Positions 41,785 to 50,515 of a DNA stretch of 64,000 nt are shown here, piece after piece (positions within the stretch are counted from its first letter, which is position 1; each line of letters begins with the position of its first letter). Under the pieces are notes generated by a model. The model did no database searches and was not told the origin of the DNA. It was given only the letters and a program-made list of their open reading frames with translations. A program made the position numbers and the translations under genes. This DNA comes from Alcaligenaceae bacterium (lineage in GTDB: Bacteria; Pseudomonadota; Gammaproteobacteria; Burkholderiales; Burkholderiaceae_B), in the NCBI GenBank assembly GCA_013416455.1, contig JACCES010000007.1:124001-188000 (forward strand), given 5' to 3'.

Positions 41785-43664
41785 GCCACCACCACTTCGC
41801 GAAACATTCCCGCATCCATGTGCAGCATCAGATGGCAGTGCCAAGCCCAGCGACCCAGTGCATCCGCGGTCACGAGAAAGCTGATGCGCTGCGCCGGCTG
41901 CACCGGAATCGTGTGGCGGCGAGCTTGGAAGCTGCCGTCGGGCGACTCCAGCTCACTCCACATACCGTGCAAGTGCATGGGGTGCGTCATCATGGTGTCG
42001 TTGTGCAAGATAATCCTGACCCGCTCGCCGTAGCGAAAATGCACAGGTGTCGATTTTCCATATTCGACGCCATCGAACGACCAGGCATAGCGTTCCATGT
42101 TCCCGGTCAGATGAAGCTCGATTTCACGCTCTGCGCCGCGTGGATCCATCGCGCCGCCCACCGTGTGCAAGTCTGAAAGCGTCAATACTCGGCGGCCATT
42201 ATTGCGCAGCCCAATGCCGGGATCGTCCAGATTGGTGCGAGGCATGTCGACCCGCATATCGATGCTCGGACCATACTCGGTCCTTGCGTGGCGCACTTGG
42301 GTGCTTGCGCCAGCCGCTGCCATTGGGCCATGATCCATACTCGCCATGCCTGCGTGATTCATGCCCTGCATGCTGCCATGGTTCATCCCTGCCATAGCGC
42401 CATGGTCCATACCGCTCATGGACGACGGGCCGGCCGCGCCGTGGCTCATTCCGGTCATGCCACCGCCCATTGCGCCCATCATGTCCGCCATGGTCAGCCA
42501 TTCCACTGGATCAAGCGCGGGCACAGGCGCTTCGAGTCCGGCACGTGTGGCGAGCGTACCGCGCGCATATCCCGTGCGATCCATGGCTTGCGCATAGACG
42601 GTGTAGGTATCGTCCTTAGGTTGCACCAGCACGTCGTAGGTTTCCCCAGGACCAAAGCGGAACTCATCCACAGTTACGGGCTCAACGTTGACGCCGTCGG
42701 CTTGAACGACTGTTAACTGTAAGCCTGGTATGCGGACGTCGTAAAAGGTGTTGGCTGCTCCGTTGATAAAGCGTAGGCGGATCCGTTCACCAGGCCGAAA
42801 CAGCCCCGTCCAGTTGCCCGCCGGTGTCGTGCCGTTCATCAAATAGGTCAGCACGTTCGCGGACAGGTCGGCTAAATCGGTCGGGCTCATGCGCATCTCG
42901 TTCCACATTTTGCGCTTGTCGATGGCTGCTTTGAGGCCATCCCGTGAGGCATCCCGGAAGAAATCAACGGCGGTGGGCTGGTTGTAGTTGTAGTAGTCGC
43001 CTTGCGTCTTCAGCTTGGCCAGGACCCGCATCGGGTCCTCGTCGGTCCAATCTGAGAGCTGAACGACATACTCCCGATCCGCCCGTATGGGGTCGGTTTC
43101 TGCCGGGTCAATAATGATCGCCCCATAGACGCCGGTCGCCTCCTGCATCCCAGAGTGGGAGTGATACCAGTAGGTGCCGCTCTGTTCGACTTTAAATCGA
43201 TATGTAAACGTTTCTCCTGGGGCGATGCCCGTAAAACTGATGCCTGGCACGCCATCCATTTGGAAAGGCAGGATGATGCCGTGCCAATGTATGGAGGTCG
43301 CTTCCTGCAGCCGGTTCTTGACGCGAATAGTGACCGTATCGCCTTCGCGCCAACGCAACGTGGGGGCAGGAAGCGAGCTATTCACCGTCGTGGCCATGCG
43401 TGGGTTGCCGGTGAAGTTGACGGGCGATTCACCGATCTCCAGGTTGAATTCGGTTCCCGTCAGGACAGCGGCTGAGCCTGTGCCCGTCTTGGCGAACGAA
43501 CCCCCAGCAGCTCGGGCGAAGGGGGACAAGCCCAACAATACGCCGCCGGCCGCAAGGCCCTGAACGAATCGGCGACGGGGCAGGATAGGCAGTGCAAGCG
43601 AGGGCGGTAGCAGGTGTTTCACGTGAGCGTATCCGAAATTCGAAAGATGGTGGAAATCAATCAT
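41781..43664 (-). CDS. copA: copper-resistance multicopper oxidase CopA
   Basis: Periplasmic multicopper oxidase of 627 residues, exported by Tat (LPRRRFVQGLAAGG). Copper motifs: SIHWHGIILPFQMDG, YWYHSHSGMQE, THPMHLHGMW and the C-terminal WAWHCHLMLHMDAGM (type 1, 2 and 3 sites). A Met-rich insert near 410-455 has repeated MxGMxHGxM units (MSGMDHGAMAGMNHGSMQ). It oxidises Cu(I) or sequesters it in the periplasm. It is the first gene of copAB, 79 bases downstream of a CopR-type dyad. Confidence 0.96.
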   Translation of the reverse strand: MIDFHHLSNFGYAHVKHLLPPSLALPILPRRRFVQGLAAGGVLLGLSPFARAAGGSFAKTGTGSAAVLTGTEFNLEIGESPVNFTGNPRMATTVNSSLPAPTLRWREGDTVTIRVKNRLQEATSIHWHGIILPFQMDGVPGISFTGIAPGETFTYRFKVEQSGTYWYHSHSGMQEATGVYGAIIIDPAETDPIRADREYVVQLSDWTDEDPMRVLAKLKTQGDYYNYNQPTAVDFFRDASRDGLKAAIDKRKMWNEMRMSPTDLADLSANVLTYLMNGTTPAGNWTGLFRPGERIRLRFINGAANTFYDVRIPGLQLTVVQADGVNVEPVTVDEFRFGPGETYDVLVQPKDDTYTVYAQAMDRTGYARGTLATRAGLEAPVPALDPVEWLTMADMMGAMGGGMTGMSHGAAGPSSMSGMDHGAMAGMNHGSMQGMNHAGMASMDHGPMAAAGASTQVRHARTEYGPSIDMRVDMPRTNLDDPGIGLRNNGRRVLTLSDLHTVGGAMDPRGAEREIELHLTGNMERYAWSFDGVEYGKSTPVHFRYGERVRIILHNDTMMTHPMHLHGMWSELESPDGSFQARRHTIPVQPAQRISFLVTADALGRWAWHCHLMLHMDAGMFREVVVA

Positions 43665-43742
43665 CCTTCGATGATCGAGGCTTCAATTAAATCGCCAACA
43701 ACGACTTTAACGAGGCGCACATGTCGGCCCAATGACGCCCGC

Positions 43743-43758
43743 ATTACATTTTTGTAAT
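43743..43758. promoter_or_regulatory. putative CopR operator upstream of copAB
   Basis: ATTACATTTTTGTAAT, arms ATTACA/TGTAAT, about 80 bases before the copA start on the minus strand. Same dyad as before copR. Confidence 0.65.
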
Positions 43759-43836
43759 GGACGGTATGGCCGGTTTAGCGACGACGTGATCGGCGCCTCC
43801 TCGGGCGGATAGTGACCGGTGCCGGCAGCACCGATA

Positions 43837-44106
43837 TCATTGGCCTTTGGCTTTTTCGTCATGCTGCGTTGAATCCGATTCGCTCGAATTGCCATGCTGG
43901 TGTCCTCTGTGCCCATGCATTAAATGCATGAGCGAAACGGCTACCAGGAGTAAATAAGGCCACCAGCCTGTGATATGTCCCCAATGCTCCCGCATGAGGT
44001 AAAAGCCCGTCACTAGGACGAGGGAAATCCAAGCCTTCGCCCCAGGGCGCGCCCAAAGCGAGGGCGATGGCCGTTGACGCTTGGGGTGGGACGGATGATG
44101 CTTCAT
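43837..44106 (-). CDS. DUF2933-type small membrane protein
   Basis: Protein of 89 residues. A hydrophobic region (AWISLVLVTGFYLMREHWGH, then WWPYLLLVAVSLMHLMH) leads to a His-rich tail (GHRGHQHGNSS), the pattern of DUF2933 proteins common in copper clusters. The ATG at 44106 is preceded by GGAG; the TTG at 44121 is less likely. It is probably an inner-membrane metal-associated protein. The gene is separated from copA by about 170 bases containing the copA dyad, and from copZ by 120 bases. Confidence 0.75.
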   Translation of the reverse strand: MKHHPSHPKRQRPSPSLWARPGAKAWISLVLVTGFYLMREHWGHITGWWPYLLLVAVSLMHLMHGHRGHQHGNSSESDSTQHDEKAKGQ

Positions 44107-44225
44107 ACGCAGGAGCTCCAACTAAATTAACTAATACTTTCTAGAACGCTAGCGGCGTTCAGCTCGCGTTTGCGCCCCTCTGCAATGCATACAGCGAAAT
44201 ATCGACCCGATACTTTATGAGACGC

Positions 44226-44534
44226 TCAGTGGCCGCCGCAGCACCCGCCGCTTGCTCGAGGATCGCGTTTAGAACCCTCTGGAGCGGCTTCCTGGCTGCC
44301 TTCCATACTCACAGCACTGCCGGTCACTTGCTGCGCGGGGTAGCCCGCCGCCGCTAGAGCTTGCAGCAGAGCCGGTTGTATCGCAGCGACGTCGTTAACG
44401 TTGGCGCGCGCCACTCCCCGCGCAAGGTCTACCTCGGCGTTATGCACCCCTGGTACACCAACAAGTGCCCGAGTCACTCTTGCGACACAGGCGCCGCAAG
44501 TCATGCCCGCTACCTTCAGTTCGATTTGTTTCAT
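44226..44534 (-). CDS. copZ: CopZ-like heavy-metal-associated domain protein
   Basis: Protein of 102 residues. Residues 1-68 form an HMA domain with the Cu(I)-binding loop VAGMTCGACVARVTRAL (MxCxxC) and the usual beta-alpha-beta-beta-alpha-beta pattern. A Ser/Glu-rich extension ends in ASGGCCGGH, a second Cys/His cluster that could bind metal. It probably acts as cytosolic copper chaperone for CopF or a buffer. GAGTAAA lies before the ATG. No dyad is visible directly upstream. Confidence 0.9.
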   Translation of the reverse strand: MKQIELKVAGMTCGACVARVTRALVGVPGVHNAEVDLARGVARANVNDVAAIQPALLQALAAAGYPAQQVTGSAVSMEGSQEAAPEGSKRDPRASGGCCGGH

Positions 44535-44572
44535 GCTTTACTCCTTCAGTATTGTTTCAGTTCAAACGGCAG

Positions 44573-44863
44573 TCAGAGCCACAGCTCGTCTCTGTTTCCT
44601 CGTACCCACGGTTCCCGGTCGCGTGCTGTCACTACCAAGATAAACCTTCCCATTGCGACAAGGTCAAGCAATACCTTCGCTGATTCCATCACGGTTCCGC
44701 ATAGCGTCCAAACTTGAAAGCTTTCCGGTGTTAGTAGCAAATTGAAAATGCAGCTGGTCGTTTGCAACTCATTGAAGTGCAGTTCTACTTCCGACTTCAA
44801 CCGTCGTCGACCACAAGTGGCCGGTGCCCCAGTCCGCAGAATCAAACTATCTCGCAATCGCAA
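44573..44863 (-). CDS. doubtful hypothetical frame downstream of methyltransferase
   Basis: Open frame of 96 residues overlapping the end of the methyltransferase by 17 bases. It contains VELHFNELQTTSCIFNLLLT and TLCGTVMESAKVLLDLVAMG. I do not recognise it and it has no clear ribosome site. It fills an otherwise empty 300-base gap and could be a real small gene, a remnant or chance. Confidence 0.25.
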   Translation of the reverse strand: MRLRDSLILRTGAPATCGRRRLKSEVELHFNELQTTSCIFNLLLTPESFQVWTLCGTVMESAKVLLDLVAMGRFILVVTARDREPWVRGNRDELWL

Positions 44864-45668
44864 TATTGGCTTCCATGGGAAATCGTAAGGAATCTCCCTT
44901 CATGAAGCTTTGCACGACTGCGTGAGTTTCCTTGGTTACTTCGCTCACGAGCGCACTTCGCGTTGCCCCGTCTAACGAAGCAAACTTCGGAATCGATGTC
45001 GCTGCGCCCAATATAGAAAATTCGACGAATCGTTCGGGTTCAGGCATTTGGATCGACACAGCTTTCGTCGTAACTTCTACATGTGTAAAGTTCGCGCTTC
45101 TAAGCAACGTATAGAGCTTTTCTGCGCTGGAAAAGGAGAAGGCAACGTCGACGTCCCTGAATGGGACGTCGAGGTAGCGGGCGGTGGCGGTGAATAGCGC
45201 TTCGTGTATTGGGTGTCGAGTTAGAGATTGCCAGACACTGATTACGGCTGTTCCGTGCGTGCGAAGCAGGCGGCGCATCTCTCGTACTGAAGCGCCTCGG
45301 TCTGGAAAGAATTGCAGTCCTTGCTGACAGAAAATCAGATCGAAATTATCGTCAAGAAGGTCTAGGTGCGTTGCATCGCCTTGGCGCCACTCGATCGGCG
45401 CGCCTGCGGGTTGGTGTTGGGTGCGACCCACCTTCAACATGTCTGCGTTGATATCGACCGCGACGACTGTACCAGTTGTCCCTACTATCGGTGCGACCTG
45501 TCGAGCCACACTGCCGGTGCCACATGCAAGATCGAGAACCCGATCACCGCGCTTGGGAACTGCCAATTCCAAAAGAACGCGTGTCCATGGATCTGCAATA
45601 GGTCGGCTGAGATAGCGCTCGTACACTTCGGCAGGATTAAGAGGCTGTTGCATGTTCATTGGTTCCAA
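44847..45668 (-). CDS. class I SAM-dependent methyltransferase
   Basis: Protein of 273 residues. Motif I is DRVLDLACGTGSVARQV, followed by VVAVDINADMLKVGR (motif II acidic residue) and DLIFCQQGLQFFPDRGA (motif IV), the UbiE/COQ5-like layout. It lacks the ArsM cysteines, so it is probably not an arsenite methylase. The substrate is unknown. It begins MEPMNMQQPLN, with several possible ATGs within the first six codons. It lies between the YVTN protein and copZ, all on the minus strand. Confidence 0.88.
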   Translation of the reverse strand: MEPMNMQQPLNPAEVYERYLSRPIADPWTRVLLELAVPKRGDRVLDLACGTGSVARQVAPIVGTTGTVVAVDINADMLKVGRTQHQPAGAPIEWRQGDATHLDLLDDNFDLIFCQQGLQFFPDRGASVREMRRLLRTHGTAVISVWQSLTRHPIHEALFTATARYLDVPFRDVDVAFSFSSAEKLYTLLRSANFTHVEVTTKAVSIQMPEPERFVEFSILGAATSIPKFASLDGATRSALVSEVTKETHAVVQSFMKGDSLRFPMEANIAIAR

Positions 45669-45690
45669 ATCAATGGTGATCTATTCCTAC

Positions 45691-45720
45691 GCAAACCCGC
45701 ACGTTTTTTTGTGGGTTTGC
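45691..45720. terminator. hairpin between YVTN protein and methyltransferase genes
   Basis: GCAAACCCGCAC, a T-rich loop, then GTGGGTTTGC, giving a stem of about 10 pairs with one bulge. It lies 57 bases downstream of the minus-strand YVTN gene. There is no T run after the stem on the minus strand, so it may be a processing or attenuation hairpin. Confidence 0.35.
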
Positions 45721-45776
45721 CACGGAACCCCCAATATTCCCGCCGGGGCACCAATCGCGTTTTTCTAAGAAACAAT

Positions 45777-46832
45777 TTATGGCGCGCTACGGTACGTGAT
45801 TCCGTTAGGGTTGGGTCCTACCTGATACGTAGCAACCACATCATGAGTGCTGGTGTCGATCGCGCTCACGCTATTATCGAGGGTGTTAGTGATGAAGACG
45901 TATTTACCGTCTTCACTCGCAACTACACCGTGAGCACCTTTACCCGTCACGACGGTGCCAATAACCTTTTGGTTTGTGGTATCGATCACTGAAACGGTGT
46001 TGTCTGGATCGGTATCACTTCCTTGATTCGCCACGTACATCGTGTCGCCCGCAGCGGCATAGAGTTGGATCGGGCCGCGACCGACGCCGATGCGATTGGT
46101 CACTTTCCTCGTATCCACGTCAATCACGGCCACGCTGTTTTCGTCGCGTAGTGAGACGTATACTTGCTTGCCGTCCGGGGTGAATGCCACCTGTACGGGT
46201 GCCTTGCCTACTGCAATCCTCGCGACCTCTTTGAGGCTTTTGGTGTCGATGACGGAAGCTGAGTTGTCGGTCACGTTCGCTACGTAAAGCTCGAGCCCAC
46301 TCGGGCTCAAGCGCAAGCCGTGCGGATAAGAACCGGTATCAATCTCAGCGGTAATTTTCTTCGCTTGGATATCCACTACCGACACGCGATCCTTATCGGC
46401 GTTGGTGATGTACGCATAGCGCCCATCAGAACTGGTGACGATATGAGCAGGGTGGTCGCCCGACGGCAGTGTTTGCAACACGTTATCAAGCTGATCGACG
46501 TCCAAGATCAGCAGGCCGGCATCGCCATGAGCGTCGGCGCCGTCGCTGTGCGCGCCAGCTGCCTTTTCTCCGTGACCGCCGTGTCCACCTCCGTTGTTCT
46601 TCGCAGTTCCGACGGCGAGCACTGTTTTGCCGTCCGGGGAAATCTGAACATTATGGGGCACGACGCTGATCGGAGTTGTCTGCACATTGCCTGTGCTCAG
46701 AACGATCTTGCTAACGGATCCATCGCCCTCGTTAGCACTATATACGACGCCATTTGGCAGCGACGCAGCGTGTATCGTGCTGGCAGAGAAGGCAAGAGCG
46801 ACAGCGAGAAGGACAGGACGAAGTTTTAGCAT
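45777..46832 (-). CDS. secreted YVTN beta-propeller protein
   Basis: Periplasmic protein of 351 residues with a signal peptide (PVLLAVALAFSASTIHAAS). It consists of about seven repeats of the YVTN type (e.g. AYITNADKDRVSVVDIQ, LYVANVTDNSASVIDTKS, VFITNTLDNSVSAIDTST), a seven-bladed propeller. A His/Gly insert (GGGHGGHGEKAAGAHSDGAD) near residues 80-105 is a likely metal-binding addition. GGAGG precedes the ATG at 46832. A dyad at 46934 suggests CopR control. The function in copper handling is inferred from context. Confidence 0.88.
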   Translation of the reverse strand: MLKLRPVLLAVALAFSASTIHAASLPNGVVYSANEGDGSVSKIVLSTGNVQTTPISVVPHNVQISPDGKTVLAVGTAKNNGGGHGGHGEKAAGAHSDGADAHGDAGLLILDVDQLDNVLQTLPSGDHPAHIVTSSDGRYAYITNADKDRVSVVDIQAKKITAEIDTGSYPHGLRLSPSGLELYVANVTDNSASVIDTKSLKEVARIAVGKAPVQVAFTPDGKQVYVSLRDENSVAVIDVDTRKVTNRIGVGRGPIQLYAAAGDTMYVANQGSDTDPDNTVSVIDTTNQKVIGTVVTGKGAHGVVASEDGKYVFITNTLDNSVSAIDTSTHDVVATYQVGPNPNGITYRSAP

Positions 46833-46933
46833 GGGGAAGCCTCCATATATAGGCAAGGAAAATTGTTTTCTGGCAATGGGAAACCATGGCTGAAACTATA
46901 GGGTGCTGCCCCTGACCGGACGATTACTCGCGA

Positions 46934-46949
46934 ATTACCCTTTTGTAAT
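46934..46949. promoter_or_regulatory. putative CopR operator upstream of YVTN gene
   Basis: ATTACCCTTTTGTAAT, about 100 bases before the minus-strand start at 46832. One mismatch between the arms. Confidence 0.55.
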
Positions 46950-47014
46950 GCCATGCCGCTATTGCGGGTGCGACGGGCACTGCACGTACCGATATTCGAG
47001 AAAATGACGGCACG

Positions 47015-47030
47015 ATTACAAAGGTGTAAT
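47015..47030. promoter_or_regulatory. putative CopR operator upstream of csp
   Basis: ATTACAAAGGTGTAAT, arms ATTACA/TGTAAT, about 130 bases before the plus-strand csp start. It and the 46934 copy form a divergent pair 66 bases apart. Confidence 0.55.
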
Positions 47031-47159
47031 GCGCGCCCAGTGTCGCTCACCACTCATATTTTTCTCTGGTGCGACGGCTTGAGATTTGCTGATTTAGCCG
47101 TGTGGCGTCTCACTTAGGGACGCACGATTAAACACCTGTTAAGACCATTGGAGATGAAT

Positions 47160-47495
47160 ATGCCCCATAAGAAGTTTCAATCTTGCATCGACGCCTGCTA
47201 TGCATGCGCTACAGAATGTGATCACTGCGCAGTTTCCTGCCTGCATGAACAAGACGCCAGTAGCATGGCGCGCTGTGTAAAACTGGATATGGATTGCGCT
47301 GCAATGTGCCGCCTTGCGGCCAGTTATATGGCGAGAGGGAGTGAGTTTGCGCAATCCATCTGTCGCTTGTGTGCAGAGATCTGCGAAGCTTGCGGAGAAG
47401 AGTGCGCGAAGCACGAAATGGAACATTGCCAACGCTGCGCGGAGGCGTGTCGCACATGTGCTGAGGAGTGCAGGCGGATGGCCCAGGCGGCTTAA
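47160..47495 (+). CDS. four-helix-bundle copper storage protein (Csp, DUF326)
   Basis: Cys-rich helical protein of 111 residues with about 16 cysteines in repeated CxxC/CxxxC spacing: FQSCIDACYACATECDHCAV, MDCAAMCRLAA, CRLCAEICEACGEECAKH and CQRCAEACRTCAEECRRM. This is the Csp pattern, in which cysteines line a four-helix bundle that stores many Cu(I) ions. No signal peptide is seen, so it is likely a cytosolic Csp3-type protein. The ATG at 47160 has GGAG six bases upstream. A CopR-type dyad lies upstream and a strong terminator follows. Confidence 0.93.
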   Translation: MPHKKFQSCIDACYACATECDHCAVSCLHEQDASSMARCVKLDMDCAAMCRLAASYMARGSEFAQSICRLCAEICEACGEECAKHEMEHCQRCAEACRTCAEECRRMAQAA

Positions 47496-47548
47496 CGTCT
47501 TGTTTTAAGGAACGTTCGCGCCGCCCAATAAGGCGCGATTAACTGCAG

Positions 47549-47580
47549 GCCGACGTGACGTCACGTCGGCTTCTTATATT
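47549..47580 (+). terminator. terminator after csp
   Basis: Perfect 22-base palindrome (GCCGACGTGAC/GTCACGTCGGC) followed by TTCTTATATTT, 53 bases after the csp stop. The stem is long and the tail U-rich. Confidence 0.65.
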
Positions 47581-47769
47581 TCGAGCGACGGTGTGCTAAC
47601 GGGTACGAGCATGACCTTGCTCCACAAGTCTGGTGTCTAGCCCCGTCGAGGCTCCTGATGGAATGTGCAAGGATCGTTCGTTCCTGCTTTATGCGCAGTC
47701 ACCGAGCATTGCGCCGATGACAAAATACAAACCGCTACAAATTAGCTTGGTTACGACGGCGCGGCGAAG

Positions 47770-47785
47770 ATGACAAAGATGTAAT
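47770..47785. promoter_or_regulatory. putative CopR operator upstream of the 47883 gene
   Basis: ATGACAAAGATGTAAT, a one-base variant of the copper dyad, about 98 bases before the ATG at 47883. Confidence 0.5.
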
Positions 47786-47882
47786 GCACGAGCAATGCCC
47801 CTGAAAGGCGGCGGCGGCTACAGTAAGGTGAGCCGCTCGATTGTATGGCGGACGATAAACACATCACCAAAGAGAACCCAAA

Positions 47883-48173
47883 ATGAAATGCGATATGAAG
47901 ACGATGCTAAAGGCCGGCGCCGGGCTTGCCGTTGGGATTGCGGTTGCCTATGCAATGTTTCCCGCCGCACGCGAACTGCTCGTTGCGGTAAGCCCATTTC
48001 TGTTTTTGTTGATCTGTCCGCTGATGATGGTTTTCATGATGAAGGGTATGCAGTCGTGCCATACGGACCATGGAACTAAGAAACATAGGTCGACAGAGAT
48101 ACCGACGGATGAGCCCGCTAAGTCGGGATTCACTCGCCTAGGCCTGGCGGTGAGTAAGCGGCGGGATGCCTAA
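47883..48173 (+). CDS. small DUF2933-like membrane protein
   Basis: Protein of 96 residues starting MKCDMKTMLKAGAGLAVGIA, with two hydrophobic segments (12-30 and 36-58; FLFLLICPLMMVFMMKGM) and a tail with SCHTDHGTKKH. The MKCDMKTMLK start and CPLMMVFMMKGM motif recur in proteins of copper-resistance clusters. Met, Cys and His suggest metal contact at the membrane. It is followed by an overlapping small gene. A CopR-type dyad lies upstream. Confidence 0.75.
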   Translation: MKCDMKTMLKAGAGLAVGIAVAYAMFPAARELLVAVSPFLFLLICPLMMVFMMKGMQSCHTDHGTKKHRSTEIPTDEPAKSGFTRLGLAVSKRRDA

Positions 48174-48294
48174 CCAGCTAATGGGTGGCGACCTCAAGAG
48201 AGCAGTTTTAGTTCTAATCGCAGTGCTGGGAATGCTCATAGTGTTGGCCGTCGCGTTTGCAGGGGTCATGCTGTACTCATTGTTGCGGTTATGA
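48166..48294 (+). CDS. 42-residue single-span membrane peptide
   Basis: ATG at 48166 overlaps the end of the previous gene by 8 bases and opens a frame of 42 codons: a short polar start (MPNQLMGGDLKR) and one long hydrophobic helix (AVLVLIAVLGMLIVLAVAFA, about residues 13-40). Purines (GGCGGG) lie before the start; an internal ATG at 48181 is an alternative. The coupled position and clean transmembrane composition favour a real small protein, perhaps a partner of the preceding membrane protein. Confidence 0.5.
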   Translation: MPNQLMGGDLKRAVLVLIAVLGMLIVLAVAFAGVMLYSLLRL

Positions 48295-48372
48295 GATGGG
48301 TGTGCCCTCAGCATTTCTGCGCACTTGAGCTCGTATCGCTCCCCTGTGGGCTGCCAGCTCAAATGTCTTTTT

Positions 48373-48388
48373 ATTATGAAAAAGTAAT
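48373..48388. promoter_or_regulatory. putative CopR operator upstream of multicopper oxidase
   Basis: ATTATGAAAAAGTAAT, a degenerate copy of the copper dyad (one change in each arm), 75 bases before the start at 48463. Confidence 0.4.
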
Positions 48389-48462
48389 GCTTGCGTCACT
48401 CGACTGACCGCAGCACTTCGCTATATCTATGCATTAGCACTACCGTTGTACAGGAAACAATA

Positions 48463-49902
48463 ATGAATACCATTTCACGACGCGGCTTTCTTGCCGCGGG
48501 TGCAGCCATGCTGGCCTATTCGCAGCTGCCCAAGTTCGCGGCAGCTCAGGGTGTGGCCCCGCTGTCTCTACAGGCAGCAACCCGCACGCTCGATGTCGAC
48601 GGTCGCGCGGCGACCGTCTTCGGTCTTGCTGGTCCTAGCGGCCAAGGCTTAGTTCTCGACCCCGGACAGAGGTTCAGGGTTGACCTGACCAACAATCTTG
48701 ATGTGAGTACGATCATTCACTGGCATGGCCAAATTCCACCCAACGCGCAGGATGGCGTACCAGACTTGCCTTTGCCGATGCTCGCGCCGGGTGAGACCCG
48801 CTCCTATGATTTCGAGCCGTTGTCAGGCACATTCTGGATGCACAGTCATGTGCCAATTCAGGAGATGCAACTGCTCGCGGCGCCGTTGATCGTTCGTTCA
48901 AAGGAAGATGTCGCGGCCGATCGGCAAGAGGTGGTGCTATTCCTGCATGATTTCTCATTCAAGACACCCCAGGAAGTGATGGCTGAGATCGAGGAAGGCC
49001 ACGGGGGCGGCCATGGAGATGGTCATGGAGGCGGCCACATGGGTGATATGGCGGGCATGGACCATGGTGCCATGGATGGCATGGCGATGGATCTCAATGA
49101 CTACGACTGGGATGCCTATCTTGCCAACGACCGCACGCTTTCGGATCCCGAGGTGGTGCAGGTCGAGCGTGGCGGGCGCATCCGTCTGCGGGTGATTAAC
49201 GCTGCTGCGGCAACGGTTTTCTGGATCGAGACTGGGAAAGCGCAAGCCCGGCTCGTCGCTGTGGATGGACATGCCATCCAGCCCATCCAGGGTACGCGCT
49301 TTGGCTTGGCCATGGGCCAGCGGCTTGATCTCGAAATCGACCTGCCGCAGGACGGTGGTGCCTGGCCGATTCTCGCGCTACGGGAAGGGGCGCGAGAGCG
49401 TACAGGGCTGATCCTTGCCACTCCGGGCGCTGAAATCCGCCGCATTGACACCCTGGCAGAAACCGACGCACCCGCCTTTGACACTGACTTGTCACAGGAG
49501 TCGCGCTTGATCGCCTTGAACGCACTGACGAGTCGGCCCGTAGATCGTAGCCACATCGTAACGCTGGGCGGCACAATGCAGCCTTATGTTTGGACGATCG
49601 ACGGCGCCGTTTGGGGCCAGCACCGTCCGGTTAGCGCGAAAAGCGGCGAGCGGGTCGTGCTGTCCTTTCATAACGTATCGATGATGGGCCACCCGATGCA
49701 TCTGCACGGACATGTGTTCCAGGTCGTCGGGCTGAACGGACGCGCGGTCTCGGGCGCCTTCCGGGACACTGTATATGTGCCGTCGATGTCGAAGGTCGAT
49801 ATCGCACTCGACGCGGGCGAAGCCGCGCGCTGGATGCTGCATTGCCACCATATGCCGCATCTTGAGACCGGCATGATGACAGAGTTCGCTGTCAGCGCGT
49901 AG
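48463..49902 (+). CDS. multicopper oxidase with Met/His-rich insert (second type)
   Basis: Tat-exported multicopper oxidase of 479 residues (NTISRRGFLAAGAAMLAY). Copper motifs: TIIHWHGQIPP, GTFWMHSHVPIQ, GHPMHLHGHVFQV and WMLHCHHMPHLETGMM. A His/Gly/Met insert (GHGGGHGDGHGGGHMGD then MAGMDHGAMDGMAM) lies near 180-215. It is shorter than and diverged from CopA at 41781, closer to the CumA/CueO-like or laccase-like group, and may oxidise Cu(I). CAGGAAA precedes the ATG. It is followed by cytochrome c and DUF411 genes. Confidence 0.92.
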   Translation: MNTISRRGFLAAGAAMLAYSQLPKFAAAQGVAPLSLQAATRTLDVDGRAATVFGLAGPSGQGLVLDPGQRFRVDLTNNLDVSTIIHWHGQIPPNAQDGVPDLPLPMLAPGETRSYDFEPLSGTFWMHSHVPIQEMQLLAAPLIVRSKEDVAADRQEVVLFLHDFSFKTPQEVMAEIEEGHGGGHGDGHGGGHMGDMAGMDHGAMDGMAMDLNDYDWDAYLANDRTLSDPEVVQVERGGRIRLRVINAAAATVFWIETGKAQARLVAVDGHAIQPIQGTRFGLAMGQRLDLEIDLPQDGGAWPILALREGARERTGLILATPGAEIRRIDTLAETDAPAFDTDLSQESRLIALNALTSRPVDRSHIVTLGGTMQPYVWTIDGAVWGQHRPVSAKSGERVVLSFHNVSMMGHPMHLHGHVFQVVGLNGRAVSGAFRDTVYVPSMSKVDIALDAGEAARWMLHCHHMPHLETGMMTEFAVSA

Positions 49903-49983
49903 GCCAGAGCATGGTTACTCCCAGCGCACACAGGTGCTGGGATGTTTCGAGAGATAACGGTCAGCTAAGCTAGTCATGAAGCA

Positions 49984-50457
49984 ATGTCACGTAAGAAATT
50001 AGTCTTTGGCGCAGCGGCAATCGTTTTATTGGGTTCCGCCGCAGCCCTTTACACGGCGATGAAACAATCGGGGCCTGTGTTTATCGACCCCGACGATCAG
50101 ACCCTGGTGATGCAGGGCAGAGTGATATACGCAAACAATTGCGCGTCCTGCCATGGCGCTGAGCTGCAAGGTCAACCGGACTGGCGCCAACGGTTGGCGA
50201 ATGGTCGGTTGCCCGCGCCGCCGCACGATAAGACCGGCCACACGTGGCATCACCCCGATGCAATGCTAATCGACATGGTGAAAAATAGCCTGGTTCCGGG
50301 GCGCACAGCGCCACGGGGCTACGAGACCGATATGCCAGCCTATCGCGATATCCTGACTGATGAGGAAATTATCGCGGTGCTGGCGTATATAAAGAGCAGC
50401 TGGCCGCCCAAGGTGCTGGAGGCGCAAAAAGAAGTGACTGTGCGAACCCAGGGCTGA
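49984..50457 (+). CDS. membrane-anchored class I cytochrome c
   Basis: Protein of 157 residues with an N-terminal hydrophobic anchor (KKLVFGAAAIVLLGSAAALY). One haem site, NNCASCHGAELQGQPDW (CxxCH), and a candidate axial Met in YETDMPAYRDILTDEE, followed by IIAVLAYIKSSWP, the usual end of a mono-haem c domain. A second His-rich loop is GHTWHHPDAMLID. It is encoded 80 bases after the multicopper oxidase and could carry electrons to or from it. It would need the Ccm machinery, a full set of which is encoded at 29.9-36.4 kb. Confidence 0.9.
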   Translation: MSRKKLVFGAAAIVLLGSAAALYTAMKQSGPVFIDPDDQTLVMQGRVIYANNCASCHGAELQGQPDWRQRLANGRLPAPPHDKTGHTWHHPDAMLIDMVKNSLVPGRTAPRGYETDMPAYRDILTDEEIIAVLAYIKSSWPPKVLEAQKEVTVRTQG

Positions 50458-50515
50458 TGGAGTCCAAGAGGATACTTACGAGAGGTCGGATCCGACCACT
50501 TATCAGGAGTGAATT

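Noticed and set aside
42288-42716. Plus-strand frame rich in His/Cys opposite copA
   Set aside because: Mirror of the MxGMxHG repeats of CopA; the pattern is explained by the real gene.
43707-43916. Minus-strand 69-codon frame before copA
   Set aside because: Overlaps the DUF2933 gene out of frame and includes the CopR-type dyad; no domain.
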